DNA of 52,764 bases from Pseudonocardiaceae bacterium (GCA_009379815.1 WHSY01000026.1:1-52764); one strand, 5' to 3'. Positions 1-8,592 are shown, counted from the first letter of the stretch. A program made the numbers and translations. Notes: generated by a model not told the origin, from the sequence alone.

Positions 1-610
1 AGGGCTGATGCACCGCCCGGAGGTGCTCTTCCTCGACGAGCCCTCCACCGGATTGGATCCACAGGCGCGGCTGTTCGTACACGACCAGATCCGCGGGCTG
101 CGCGACGAGGGAGTCACCGTCGTGCTCACCACTCACGACATGGACGAGGCGGCGAAGCTCTCCGACCGTGTCGGCATCGTCGACCACGGCAGGTTGCTCA
201 CGCTGGACACCCCGCTCGGGCTGATCCGCTCGCTGCCCGGCAGCGCGACGATCGAGGCGAGTGTGCGTGCCGAGGGCGCTGCGGCGGGGTCGTTGGCCGA
301 CGCACTGTCGGCGGTCGCGGGGGTACAGCGTGTCGAGCAGGTAGTGACGGCACCGGCGGGCGGCCCGGACCCGTGGCCCGGCGTGTCAGGCGACGGGGCG
401 GCGGCCGTGGCGGCCCCGCCCACGGCCACCACCATCGACGCGATGGGGCTGTCCCGTCTTCGGATCTACGTCGACGGCGAGCCCACCGCGCTGCTCGGCG
501 CGGTGGTCGGCACGCTCACTGACCGCGGCACCACCGTCACGGATCTGTCACTGGGCGAGCCGAGCCTGGAGGACGTCTTCATCCACCTGACGGGACGAGA
601 GCTGCGATGA
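1..610 (+). CDS. ABC exporter ATP-binding subunit, 5'-truncated by window edge
   Basis: C-terminal two-thirds of an ABC ATPase; the start lies outside the window and reading begins at base 2. Visible are the Walker B/D-loop region LFLDEPSTGLDPQAR and the H-loop TTHDMDEAAKLSDRVGI, followed by a C-terminal extension of about 110 residues typical of DrrA/CcmA-type drug or lipid exporters. The stop overlaps the start of the next gene by 4 bp (ATGA), so ATPase and permease are translationally coupled. The protein would act at the cytoplasmic face of the membrane, powering export of an unknown hydrophobic substrate. The middle of the C-terminal extension (about residues 115-140) is rich in Gly, Pro and Ala and probably a loop. 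Walker A lies upstream of the window. Confidence 0.9.
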   Translation, partial: GLMHRPEVLFLDEPSTGLDPQARLFVHDQIRGLRDEGVTVVLTTHDMDEAAKLSDRVGIVDHGRLLTLDTPLGLIRSLPGSATIEASVRAEGAAAGSLADALSAVAGVQRVEQVVTAPAGGPDPWPGVSGDGAAAVAAPPTATTIDAMGLSRLRIYVDGEPTALLGAVVGTLTDRGTTVTDLSLGEPSLEDVFIHLTGRELR

Positions 611-1391
611 CCGCGCCCGCGACGAGCCCGCTGCGCGCGTTCGGTGCGGTGCTGGGCCGCGACATCCACGTCACCGGCCGGGAGCTGCCCAGCTTCGCGG
701 CCCAGACGCTGATCCAGCCGTTCTTCTTCCTGTTCATCTTCGCCGTGGTGCTCACCGGGGCGGGATTCGTCTCGGACGACTACGGGCAGATCATCCTGCC
801 CGGCCTGCTCGCGCTCAACGCGTTCTTCGGCGGGCTGCAGAGCGTCGCATTCCCCCTCGTGCTCGACTTCGCCTGGACCCGCGAGATCGAGGACCGGCTG
901 CTGGCCCCGATCCCGCTCCCGCTGGTCGCGTCGAGAAGATCGTTTACGGGGCGGCGCGGGGGCTGCTGGCCTCGCTGGCGATGGTGCCCGTCGGGTTCGT
1001 CGTGCTCGAGGACGTGTCGTGGCCGGTGTCGGGGCTCGCACCGGCGTTCGGGATGACAGTGCTCGGCGCAGTGCTGGGCGGGGCGATGGGACTCGCGATC
1101 GGCACGGCCGTGCCGGCACGCCGCATCAACGTGCTGTTCTCGGTGGTCTTCGCGCCGCTGATCTTCACTGGCTCGGTGCAGTTCCCGTTCCTCGGACTTG
1201 CCGACCTGCGGTGGTTCCAGGTCGTCTGCGCGCTCAACCCGCTCACCTACGTCAGCGAGGGGATCAGGGCGTCGCTGGTTCCGGGCGTGCCGCACCTGCC
1301 GCTGTGGCTGTGCGTGCTGGTGGCCGTCGGATCGACCACCGTGCTGTGCTTGCTCGGGATCCGCGGCTTCCTGCGCCGGGCGCTGGACTGA
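607..1391 (+). pseudogene. ABC-2 type transporter permease, single-base frameshift
   Basis: Membrane partner of the preceding ATPase. The first frame (607 to about 930) encodes an N-terminal cytoplasmic stretch and two hydrophobic segments (around FFFLFIFAVVLTG and LLALNAFFGGLQS), ending in LLAPIPLPLVA. The homology then continues one frame earlier, in the frame open to 1391, as VEKIVYGAARGLLASLAMVPVG plus three or four more hydrophobic segments. Restoring one G between 930 and 931 (gcg-gtc-gag) rejoins both parts into an ordinary DrrB-like permease of about 260 residues. Both halves have normal codon use, so this is either a very recent inactivation or a base-calling error; the sequence cannot say which. 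Confidence 0.8.
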
Positions 1392-1433
1392 GCTCGCGCG
1401 GCGCACCGGGTTCGGGGTACCCCGGGCAGCCAC

Positions 1434-1737
1434 CTACTCGTCGAAGCCGTGCTCGATGGCGTAGCGGGTCAGCTCCATGCTCCCCGGAGGCCGACAGCAC
1501 CAGCACCCGGGTACCCGGGAGCGCCGCGAGGATCTCCCGGGTGGCGGCGGCCCCGGGCGGGCCGCCGGCGGCGAAGTGCAGGTCCATCAGCACGACGTCC
1601 GGACGAACCGCCGGGGCGATGCGCACCGCTGCCGCACCGTCCGGTGCGGTGGCGACCACGTCGAAGCCGCGCTCGGACAGATCGCGGGCCACCCCGTCGC
1701 GCCAGATCGGGTGGTCGTCGACCACCATCACGCTCAT
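1434..1737 (-). pseudogene. NarL/LuxR-type response regulator with internal deletion
   Basis: Reading on the minus strand from ATG at 1737, about 86 codons encode the first two-thirds of a receiver domain: acidic pair MVVDDHP, phospho-acceptor Asp in DVVLMDLHF, and the beta-4 strand RVLVLSASGE. The next bases instead encode, one frame off, the last residues typical of a NarL-family HTH domain (ELTRYAIEHGFDE, stop at 1434). The rest of the receiver, including its conserved Lys, the linker and nearly all of the HTH are missing, about 380-400 bp compared with the family. It begins 2 bp after the stop of the cognate kinase, so it was the partner of a two-component operon. As it stands it cannot bind DNA. 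Confidence 0.75.
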
Positions 1738-1739
1738 CG

Positions 1740-2879
1740 TCACCGGCCCACCACCTTCCTGGCCAGCCGCACCTCCCACTCTGTGCCGCAGCCGGGCCCG
1801 GTGTCCAGGCGCAGCATGCCGCCGAGATCGGCCACCCGGCCACGGATCGAGCGCGACACCCCCATCCGGCCGTCCGTCTTCGCATCGTCGAGCCGGCCGT
1901 CGGCGATCCCCTCGCCGTCGTCGCGCACTGTGAGCACGACCTCGTCACCGAGATCCTCCACCAGCAGCCACGACTCGGCGTCGGGCCCGGCGTGACGCTC
2001 GGTGTTCGACAGCGCCTCCCGCGCGACGGCGACCAGCTCCTCGACGTCGCTCGCGGGAAGCGGCACGGCCTCGGCGGGGACCGACACGGCCACGCCCGCG
2101 CCGGCGAGCAGCTGCATTGCCGAGCCCAGGTCGGCCTCCCCGGTGGTAGCCGAGCCCGGCGGTGCCGCCGAGACCAGCGCGCGCAGCGCGATCTCCTGCT
2201 CGCCCGCCAGCCGGGCCAGCTCCGCGGCCTCGCCACCCAACCCGTCGCTGCGGGTGCGCACCCGGGCGAGCACCTGCAGCACCCCGTCGTGGATGGACCG
2301 CGCGAGCCGTTCCCGCTCCGCGGTGGCCGCCTCCGCCCGGACGGCGCGGCGCAGCTGGTCCTCGGCGCGGCGGGCGGTGACGGCCGCCAGGCCGAGCACG
2401 AACCCGGTGCCGACGAGCAGCACGGTGTCGCGGGCGATGTCGGTGGAGAAGAAGCCGCGCACCAGCCAGTTCACCAGCGAGACGGCAACGCCTGCGCTCA
2501 CCCCGCCGATCCGGCCGACGTGCACCGCCGCGGCGACCACCGGGCCGACCGACCACACGGTGGTCAGCAGCGGCGTGCTCTCGGTGACCTGGGCGAGCTG
2601 GTCGGCCGACAACACCCACGCCGACGAGGCCATCAGCGCCAGCGTGACGACGAGGTCGACCGCGATCACCGCGATCCGCCGCCCGGCGTCACGGCTGTAG
2701 GCGATGCTGGTGACGGCCGTCCACCCGAGGATCGCGACGAGCACCGCCCAGCCGGCGTCGGGGCGGGCGTAGCCGCCGCTGTTCTCGACGATCGCCCCGC
2801 AGGCGAAGGCGGCGCACACCAGGCGGAGCACGACGACGCCCCGCCACATCGGCGTGATCGTGTCGGTGCCGACCGGCAT
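1740..2879 (-). CDS. MacS-like sensor histidine kinase (HisKA_3 family)
   Basis: Membrane sensor kinase of the NarX/DesK type. About five hydrophobic segments occupy the first 170 residues. The dimerisation/phospho-acceptor helix follows with the motif ERLARSIHDGVLQVL (His in IHDG), then an HATPase_c domain with N-box REALSNTERHAG and G-box RDDGEGI. Overall organisation resembles actinobacterial MacS-family kinases. An ATG at 2954 would add 25 residues but would overlap the divergent gene starting at 2953, so ATG 2879 is preferred. The following response-regulator gene is internally deleted, leaving this kinase without a functional partner in the window. Signal unknown. Confidence 0.8.
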   Translation of the reverse strand: MPVGTDTITPMWRGVVVLRLVCAAFACGAIVENSGGYARPDAGWAVLVAILGWTAVTSIAYSRDAGRRIAVIAVDLVVTLALMASSAWVLSADQLAQVTESTPLLTTVWSVGPVVAAAVHVGRIGGVSAGVAVSLVNWLVRGFFSTDIARDTVLLVGTGFVLGLAAVTARRAEDQLRRAVRAEAATAERERLARSIHDGVLQVLARVRTRSDGLGGEAAELARLAGEQEIALRALVSAAPPGSATTGEADLGSAMQLLAGAGVAVSVPAEAVPLPASDVEELVAVAREALSNTERHAGPDAESWLLVEDLGDEVVLTVRDDGEGIADGRLDDAKTDGRMGVSRSIRGRVADLGGMLRLDTGPGCGTEWEVRLARKVVGR

Positions 2880-2952
2880 GCCTGCGGATCCTGCCAGGTC
2901 GGCCCCGGCCACCGCGCCGGACGCCCGCAGCCGCGCGGGTAGCGTGCCGGGC

Positions 2953-3489
2953 ATGGCGCGCGTTCCCTACCTCGACCCCGACGACGCCCCGGACGCGGTG
3001 GCAGGACGGCTGGCGAAGCTGCCGCCGCTGCACGTGTTCCGGCTGCTCGCCCACGCCGAGACGGCGTTCGTGCCGTGGCTGCGCTTCGGCGGTGCGCTGC
3101 TCGGTGAGCTTGCGCTGGACCCGGCGCTGCGCGAGCTGGTGATCCTGCAGGTCGGGCGCCTCGCCGCGCGCTACGAATGGGAGCAGCACGTGCCGATCGC
3201 GCTGGACGCAGGGGTCAGCGCCGAGCAGATCGACGCGCTGCAGCGGGGCTGCCTGGACGGGTTCGACGACGCGGCCCGCGCCGCACTGGAATTCACCGCG
3301 GCACTGGTGGCGGGTGAGGTCGACGACGAGACCTACGCCGCGGTCGCCGAGCATCTCGACGACCGCGGGGTGGTGGAGCTGTCCCTCGTTGCGGGGCACT
3401 ACCTGATGCTCGCCCGGATCATGACCGCGCTGGACATCGACCCCGACGAGCCGGCCGGGTCCGAGGCGCTGCTGCGACGTCGGCGGTGA
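2953..3489 (+). CDS. Carboxymuconolactone decarboxylase family protein
   Basis: 178-residue all-helical protein of the AhpD/CMD fold. It shows the family segment LRELVILQVGRLAARYEWEQHVPIALDAG and a later FTAALVAGEVDD helix. The AhpD-type CxxC pair is absent, so it belongs to the PcaC-like or uncharacterised branch rather than to thiol peroxidases. Start ATG 2953 is chosen because the product then begins MARVPYLDPDDAPD, as usual for the family. The stop overlaps the GTG of the MFS gene by 3 bp, so the two form an operon. Substrate cannot be deduced; the context suggests small-molecule detoxification. Confidence 0.85.
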   Translation: MARVPYLDPDDAPDAVAGRLAKLPPLHVFRLLAHAETAFVPWLRFGGALLGELALDPALRELVILQVGRLAARYEWEQHVPIALDAGVSAEQIDALQRGCLDGFDDAARAALEFTAALVAGEVDDETYAAVAEHLDDRGVVELSLVAGHYLMLARIMTALDIDPDEPAGSEALLRRRR

Positions 3490-4685
3490 GCCTGTCCGCG
3501 GCCACCCGGAGCGCAGCCCCGGGGCTGCGGAGCCGCTCGTTCCGGCTGATGCTCGCGGCCTCGTTCGCCGGCTTCGGCGGCTACTCGCTGCTGCTGCCGG
3601 TGGTGCCGCTGTGGGCGTCGACCGGCGGCGTGGCCGAGTTCGGCGCCGGTGCCACCACCGGCGTGCTCATGGCGTCCACCGTGGGCACCCAGCTGGGCGT
3701 GCCGTGGTTGCTGCGCCGCGTCGGGCACCGCGCGGTGCTCGCCGCCGGGATGGTGCTGCTCGGCGCGCCGACCCCGCTGTACGCACTGGCGCCCGAGCTG
3801 CCGCTGCTGCTGGGGGTGTCGCTGGTGCGGGGGGTCGGCTTCGGGCTGCTGACCGTCGCGGGCAGTGCGTTGATCGCCGAGCTGGTGCCGTCCGCCGAGT
3901 TGGGCCGCGCCTCGGCCCGCTACGGGCTCGCGGTGGGGCTGCCGCAGCTCGTGCTGCTGCCCGCCGGTGTGAGCGTGACCGCCCTCGTCGGCTTCGGCCC
4001 GCTGTTCGTGGTGGCCGGGGTCCTGCCGGTGGTGGCCGTGCTGGCCGTCCCGTGGATCCGGGTTCCACGCCGGGCCGAGGCTGCCGTCGATGAGACGACG
4101 CCCGCGCAGCGGTGGACCGCGATGCGGGCGGCCGCGGGACCGTGGCTGGCGATGCTGACCTGCTCGATCGCCCAGGGCGGGCTGATCACCTTCCTGCCGC
4201 TGGCCATCGCCGATCCCGGGCTGCTGCTGCCCGCCGCGCTGCTGGCGACCACCGCGGGGGCACTGCTCGGCCGGCTCGCGGCTGGCGAGCTGACCGACCG
4301 GCGGGGCATGGCGGGCCGCCTCATGCGCGTCGGGGTGGTCCTGTCGGCGGTCGGCATGGTCGCCGAGGCGCTGGCCGCCGGAAGTTCCGGCGCGCTCGCC
4401 GCCCTCGCCGTCGTGGGCGGTGCCGCGCTGGTCGGGCTCGGCTTCGGCGTCGTGCAGAACGACTCGCTGGTGGTGATGTTCGGCAGCGCCGGGGCCGCGG
4501 GCTACGGGGCGGCGAGCGCGGCGTGGAACATCGCCTACGACACCGGTACGGGGGTGGGCGCCACCGGGCTCGGCGCGGTCGCGCAACCGCTGGGCTTCGA
4601 GGCCGCGTTCGGCGTCTCCGCTGCGCTGCTCGCCCTGATCCTGCCCACCGTGCTCGCCACCCACCGCCGCACCAGGGGACGATGA
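3486..4685 (+). CDS. MFS transporter
   Basis: 399-residue major facilitator with about 12 hydrophobic segments. The family motif A region between TM2 and TM3 is present in degenerate form (WLLRRVGHRAVLAAG) and its second-half copy is GELTDRRGMAGRLMRVG. Starts at GTG 3486 overlapping the preceding stop, and its stop (4683-4685) is followed 1 bp later by the next start, so CMD-fold gene, MFS and AraC regulator are probably one transcript. Likely a drug or metabolite exporter; substrate unknown. Confidence 0.85.
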   Translation: MSLSAATRSAAPGLRSRSFRLMLAASFAGFGGYSLLLPVVPLWASTGGVAEFGAGATTGVLMASTVGTQLGVPWLLRRVGHRAVLAAGMVLLGAPTPLYALAPELPLLLGVSLVRGVGFGLLTVAGSALIAELVPSAELGRASARYGLAVGLPQLVLLPAGVSVTALVGFGPLFVVAGVLPVVAVLAVPWIRVPRRAEAAVDETTPAQRWTAMRAAAGPWLAMLTCSIAQGGLITFLPLAIADPGLLLPAALLATTAGALLGRLAAGELTDRRGMAGRLMRVGVVLSAVGMVAEALAAGSSGALAALAVVGGAALVGLGFGVVQNDSLVVMFGSAGAAGYGAASAAWNIAYDTGTGVGATGLGAVAQPLGFEAAFGVSAALLALILPTVLATHRRTRGR

Positions 4686-4686
4686 C

Positions 4687-5440
4687 GTGGTGGGCTACCG
4701 GGAGCGTCGCCCACCGCCCCCGCTGGCGGGCACGGTGACAGCCCTGTGGCGCGACGACGTGGGACATCGCGCGGCGGCAGCGGGTGCTTCCCGACGGCTG
4801 TATGGACCTGATCTGGACGGGCGGCGCAGTGCACGTCGCCGGGCCGGACACCGCGGCATTCCTCGCCGCGGCGACACCTGGACAGTCGCTGGTGGGCGTC
4901 AGGTTCCGGCCCGGCGCGGCACCGCCCCTGCTCGGTGTACCCGCGCACGCGATGCGGGACCAGCGGGTGCCGCTCGAGGAGTTCTGGCCGGAGGCGGGAG
5001 AGCTGGCGGCCCGGATCGCTGGCGGTGGTGACCCGGCGTCGCTGCTGGTCGACGCGGTGACACGGCGGCTACGTGATGCTTCACCACCCGACCCGGGGTT
5101 GCGGATCGTCGTCGCGCGGTTGCGCGACGACGATGTGAACGTCTCCGGTGTCGCCGCCGCGCTGGGCTGCACGCCACGCAGCCTGCACCGGCGCTGCCGG
5201 GACGCGTTCGGCTACGGGCCCTCCGTGCTGCGCCGGATCGTGCGGTTCCGGTCTGCGCTGGCGCTGGCAGCCGCCGGGACCGCGTTCGCCGACACGGCGG
5301 TACGCACCGGCTATGCCGATCAGGCACACCTAGCCAGGGAGGTGCGGGCGCTGGCGGGCGTGCCGCTGCGTCAGCTGTTGGCGGCCAACGGGGCGAACAG
5401 GTCGACGGAGTTGCCGTCCGGGTCGTGCACTACGGCATAG
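4687..5440 (+). pseudogene. AraC family transcriptional regulator (DUF6597 + HTH), frameshifted near 4751
   Basis: The N-terminus (GTG 4687 or 4690, GYRERRPPPPLAGTVTALWR) and the rest (TTWDIARRQRVLPDGCMDLIW onward) are in different frames. Removing one G in 4750-4756 joins them into a typical regulator of about 250 residues: DUF6597 ligand domain with the hallmark LPDGCMDLIW, then an AraC-type double HTH (first helix pair VSGVAAALGCTPRSLHRRCRDAFGYGPS, second AGTAFADTAVRTGYADQAHLAREV). The tail overlaps the convergent VOC gene by about 70 bp. A shortened product from GTG 4784 would keep the HTH but lose part of the sensor. Either a real lesion or a sequencing error. Confidence 0.7.
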
Positions 5441-5772
5441 CGCTGCCCCCAGAACGCGTCCCACGGGGCGCACTCGCCGTGATAGCCGGCGTCGACGAGC
5501 TCGGCGTACGCGGCGTCCACATCCGGCGGACCGTCGACCCGGAACGCGAGGCCGATCCGCCCGGCACCGTGGGCCGGCTGCCAGTCCGGCGCGAACGAGC
5601 GGATCACCTCCTCGCTGTCGAAAGCCAGCCGCAGCCCACCGGCCACCGTCACCTCGACGTGCGGCTGCTCGTCCGCCTCGGCCGGCAGGTCCAGCCCGAG
5701 ACGGCGGTAGAAGGCGAGCGAGGTGCCCATGTCGGCCACCACCAGGCCGATGAGATCGAGTCGTGCGTGCAT
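5371..5772 (-). CDS. VOC (glyoxalase/bleomycin-resistance fold) family protein
   Basis: 133 residues in two beta-alpha-beta-beta-beta modules: LDLIGLVVADMGTSLAFYRRLGLD opens the first, and IGLAFRVDG...AYAELVDAGYHG opens the second. It ends in the typical metal-side strand YAVVHDPDGNSVDLFAP. ATG 5772 is the natural start. Transcribed convergently with the AraC gene, whose 3' end it overlaps. Members bind or modify small hydrophobic compounds; no substrate can be named here. Confidence 0.85.
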   Translation of the reverse strand: MHARLDLIGLVVADMGTSLAFYRRLGLDLPAEADEQPHVEVTVAGGLRLAFDSEEVIRSFAPDWQPAHGAGRIGLAFRVDGPPDVDAAYAELVDAGYHGECAPWDAFWGQRYAVVHDPDGNSVDLFAPLAANS

Positions 5773-5910
5773 CGCGGTGCGGTCCTCTCGCCGGTCGGCG
5801 ACAAACGGAAACGGTGAGAGGCACCGTAGGACCGCGCCGCGCGCCCGGTCTTGAACAGATCGGACACGGCTCTTGGTCTTAGTCGACGTTACGGTGGACG
5901 TCGGACGAGA

Positions 5911-6525
5911 TCAGCGCGGCGTGGTGGATGCCCCGCGGCTGCTCGCCGGCCGCTGCTCCGCCTCGTCCGATGCCGCCACCCGCAGCCGGGCGAACTCGGC
6001 TGCCATCGCGGACAGTGGCCAGTGCGCGTTGAGCCCGCTCGGGTTCGGCAGCGTCCACACGCGCGTCGCCCCGAGGCGCGTCGCCTGCCTGCCGATCACA
6101 GCGCGAGGCTCGGCGAAGGCGATCCGGTAGGCGGTGATCCCGACGACGGCCAGCCACCGCGGGCGGAGGTCACCCACCAGCTCCCGCAGCCGTTGCCCAC
6201 CCGCCACGAGCTCGGCGGCGGTGAGCTCGTCCGCGCGGGCGCTCGCCCGGTGCGCGACGTTCGTGATGCCGAGCCCCAGCGCGGGTAGCAGCGCCTGCTC
6301 GTCGGGCCGCAGCTGCCGATCGGTGAACCCGGACCGGTGCAGCACGGGCCAGAACCGGTTGCCGGGTCGGGCGAAGTGGTACCCGGTGGCCGCGGAGGCC
6401 AGCCCCGGGTTGATGCCGCAGAACAGCACCCGCGCGGGCGGATCCCCCGGGCCCGGCAGCACGTCGGGGACGGTCCGGTCGCGCGCCGCCTCGAGATCGG
6501 CGGCCGTCACGGGCTCGTTGCGCAT
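5911..6525 (-). CDS. mug: G/U mismatch-specific DNA glycosylase (Mug/TDG family)
   Basis: Removes uracil or thymine opposite G. The family signature is clear: FCGINPGLASAATGYHFARPGNRFWP (active-site loop with Asn) and the wedge-loop region NPSGLNAH. Start: ATG 6525 follows AAGG at about 8 nt; an upstream GTG at 6543 adds six residues but sits almost on top of its GGAGA. Total about 204 residues; the low-complexity tail after FARLRVAAS is not conserved in the family as I know it. An IdeR-type box lies just upstream on the divergent side and could influence this promoter too. Confidence 0.88.
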   Translation of the reverse strand: MRNEPVTAADLEAARDRTVPDVLPGPGDPPARVLFCGINPGLASAATGYHFARPGNRFWPVLHRSGFTDRQLRPDEQALLPALGLGITNVAHRASARADELTAAELVAGGQRLRELVGDLRPRWLAVVGITAYRIAFAEPRAVIGRQATRLGATRVWTLPNPSGLNAHWPLSAMAAEFARLRVAASDEAEQRPASSRGASTTPR

Positions 6526-6551
6526 GACCGTGACCTTAGCCACTTCTCCAA

Positions 6552-6570
6552 TAAAGTGAGGCTAACCTAA
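6552..6570 (+). promoter_or_regulatory. IdeR/DtxR iron box
   Basis: The 19-bp sequence taaagtgaggctaacctaa matches the palindromic IdeR/DtxR consensus (TTAGGTTAGSCTAACCTAA) at 16 of 19 positions, with a perfect right half GCTAACCTAA. It lies 41 bp upstream of the GTG at 6612 and 26 bp from the ATG of the divergent glycosylase, where a repressor would cover a promoter. Predicts Fe(II)-dependent repression of the small gene and possibly of mug. Confidence 0.7.
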
Positions 6571-6611
6571 GTTACTCTGCCGTCGTTGCGACAACGACCC
6601 GAGGAGCAACG

Positions 6612-6872
6612 GTGCGCAGAGCCCGGGGTAGCGAGTGCCCGGCCGGCCCGCAGGGACCGGCGACCACCTGGTGGTGCAGCTGCGGTGAGCACGGCAGCAC
6701 GACCAGTCAGCCGGCTGCGGCTCGTGCGCTGACCGCGCACCTGACCTGCACCGGGCATCGAAGCGGCGAGTACTCCTACGGCCGTGCCGGGCAGCGCACC
6801 GTGGTCGAGGTGACCGTCGACGACGGCGACGTCGTGCACGCCCTCGCCCACGGTCCCGCGCTGCGGCCCTGA
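6612..6872 (+). CDS. Small Cys/His-containing protein, predicted iron-regulated
   Basis: 86 residues from GTG 6612, preceded by GAGGAG at a good spacing. No family recognised. The N-terminal half has a CP, a WWCSCGEHG motif and HLTCTGH, a C-x-C...H...C-x2-H arrangement that could bind a metal. The C-terminal half (TVVEVTVDDGDVVHALAHGP) looks like a short beta-hairpin. It lies 41 bp downstream of a strong IdeR box, so it is probably de-repressed under iron starvation. Could be a metal-sparing or metallochaperone protein; that is inference only. Ends 14 bp before the convergent AI-2E transporter. Confidence 0.6.
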   Translation: MRRARGSECPAGPQGPATTWWCSCGEHGSTTSQPAAARALTAHLTCTGHRSGEYSYGRAGQRTVVEVTVDDGDVVHALAHGPALRP

Positions 6873-6885
6873 CGGCTCCGCGGTG

Positions 6886-8112
6886 TCACCGGTCTCGCGG
6901 CTCGGATTCCGCGGGTTGCTCCCCGGCTCGATCGGCATCGGCGGCCCCGGGGTCGCCGTCGGTTGCCCCGCCCGACGCCGGAGCTGCGGGCACGGCCTGC
7001 GAGGGGGCGTGCTGGTCGACCGCCGCCGGGTCGACGTCGTCGTCCACGAGCAGCGAGCGGACCCCCGAACTCACGGCGGCGAGCAGCGGAACCGACAGCA
7101 GCGCCCCCGTGATGCCCGCGAGCACGGCGCCCACGGATACGGCGAGCACCACGGCCAGCGCACTGAGCCGGACCGCCCGACCCATGATCAGCGGTTGCAG
7201 CACGTTGCCCTCGAGCTGCTGCACGCCGAGCACCACGGCCAGCACGATGAGCGCGGGGATCAACCCGTTGGCCACGAGCACGACGAGCACCGCGATCGCA
7301 CCGGAGAGAACCGCACCGACGACCGGGATGAACGCCGCCAGGAACACCAGCGCGGTCAGCGGGACCACCAGGGGCGCGCCCACCGCGAGCAGACCGATCC
7401 CGATGCCGACCGCGTCGACGACCGCCACCAGCAGCGTCGCTCGCACGTAGCCGACCAGCGAGGCGAAGCTGCGCTGCCCCGCGACATCCACGCGGGAGCG
7501 GACCGATGCGGGCACGATCTTGATGAGGAACTGCCAGATGCCACCGCCGCCGTAGAGGAAGATCACCAATGTGAAGATCGTGAGAGCGAGGCCGGTGAGG
7601 AACTCGCCGACGCCGACCGCGGTGGACAACGCACCGGCGGTGATCGACGCCTGGTTGCTGGTGATGGCGGCGCTGATCTGATTGAGCAGGTTGTCGAGGC
7701 CCACCGGGGGCAGACCGAACGGACCACGCTCCAGGAAGCCCCGGATGGCTTCCACGCTGCTGTTGATCTGCGCCCGGAGCTGGGGTAGACCGTCGACGAA
7801 GGCCTGGATGACGAACACCAGCAACCCGCCGATGCCGGCGAGCCCGGCGATCATCACGACCGCGGCGGCCAGCCCGCGCGGCACCCTGCGCGCGGCCAGC
7901 CAGTGCACCACCGGTCCGAGCGCCGCGGTGAGCAGCAACGCGATCGCGACCGGGATGACGACCACCCGCAGCGCGATGAGCACGTAGCCGACCAGGAACA
8001 GCGCCCCGGCGATCGCCAGCAGCCGCCAGGACAGCGCCGCCGCGACCCGCACCGGGAAGGGAACCGCACCGGCCGCGTCGCGCCGGGGGGAAGTGCCGTT
8101 CACCCGCGTCAC
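6886..8112 (-). CDS. AI-2E family transporter (TqsA/PerM-like)
   Basis: 408-residue membrane protein of the AI-2E_transport/UPF0118 family. Hydrophobic segments pair at residues about 30-70 (ALFLVGYVLIALRVVVIPVA) and 85-110, then a soluble loop with DGLPQLRAQINSSVEAIRGFLE. The C-terminal conserved block includes VPLTALVFLAAFIPVVGAVL and LEGNVLQPLIMGRAVRLSAL, diagnostic for the family. The last 60 residues are acidic and disordered. Families of this type export small molecules or work as Na+/H+ antiporters; the substrate here is unknown. GTG start at 8112 (a second GTG lies 9 nt further in). Confidence 0.88.
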   Translation of the reverse strand: MTRVNGTSPRRDAAGAVPFPVRVAAALSWRLLAIAGALFLVGYVLIALRVVVIPVAIALLLTAALGPVVHWLAARRVPRGLAAAVVMIAGLAGIGGLLVFVIQAFVDGLPQLRAQINSSVEAIRGFLERGPFGLPPVGLDNLLNQISAAITSNQASITAGALSTAVGVGEFLTGLALTIFTLVIFLYGGGGIWQFLIKIVPASVRSRVDVAGQRSFASLVGYVRATLLVAVVDAVGIGIGLLAVGAPLVVPLTALVFLAAFIPVVGAVLSGAIAVLVVLVANGLIPALIVLAVVLGVQQLEGNVLQPLIMGRAVRLSALAVVLAVSVGAVLAGITGALLSVPLLAAVSSGVRSLLVDDDVDPAAVDQHAPSQAVPAAPASGGATDGDPGAADADRAGEQPAESEPRDR

Positions 8113-8151
8113 GCTATCGGCTCTCGTCCGGCACCGCCCGGCACCCGCTGG

Positions 8152-8535
8152 TCAGCCGCGACCCGCGACCTGCGCCTGCGCGGTCTCGCCGAACAGCGCG
8201 ACGGCGTCGAGCGTGCTCAACGCCGACCCGCTGGGGGCATCGTCGGACTCGTGGGGATCGGCTGGGTCAGCCAGGTCGCGCTGCCCGGTGCCGGAGGCCG
8301 AGCCACCGGCCGTGATGACGAGCCGGCCCAGTGGCGGGACGGCGGTGGGCCCGAATCCCGGCAGGTCCCGGCCCGAGACGACCGGTGTCGAGGCGTCCGA
8401 ATCGGTGGGCACCGCGGTATCACGGGTGGTCGGCGCCCTGGCCTCGGCGAGCAACGTGCCGTCCAGGTCGTAGATCTGCACGGGCACACTCGACGGCTCC
8501 GGGTACTCGAGGCGGACCTGCTGGGCGGTCAGCAC
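8152..8535 (-). CDS. Hypothetical protein
   Basis: 127 residues from GTG 8535, chosen because GGAGG sits 6 nt upstream. The first half has strand-like alternation (VRLEYPEPSSVPVQIYDLDGTLLAEARAPT) resembling a small beta-sandwich or PilZ-size domain. The second half is rich in Thr, Ser, Gly and Asp and looks disordered, ending LSTLDAVALFGETAQAQVAGRG. No family recognised and no membrane segment. Lies between a hairpin (8593-8629) and the AI-2E gene on the same strand. Confidence 0.55.
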   Translation of the reverse strand: MLTAQQVRLEYPEPSSVPVQIYDLDGTLLAEARAPTTRDTAVPTDSDASTPVVSGRDLPGFGPTAVPPLGRLVITAGGSASGTGQRDLADPADPHESDDAPSGSALSTLDAVALFGETAQAQVAGRG

Positions 8536-8592
8536 CTCACACCTCCGTTCCGGGTGCATCGCGACGGCCGGGTCAGAGTGTGCACCAGCGAA

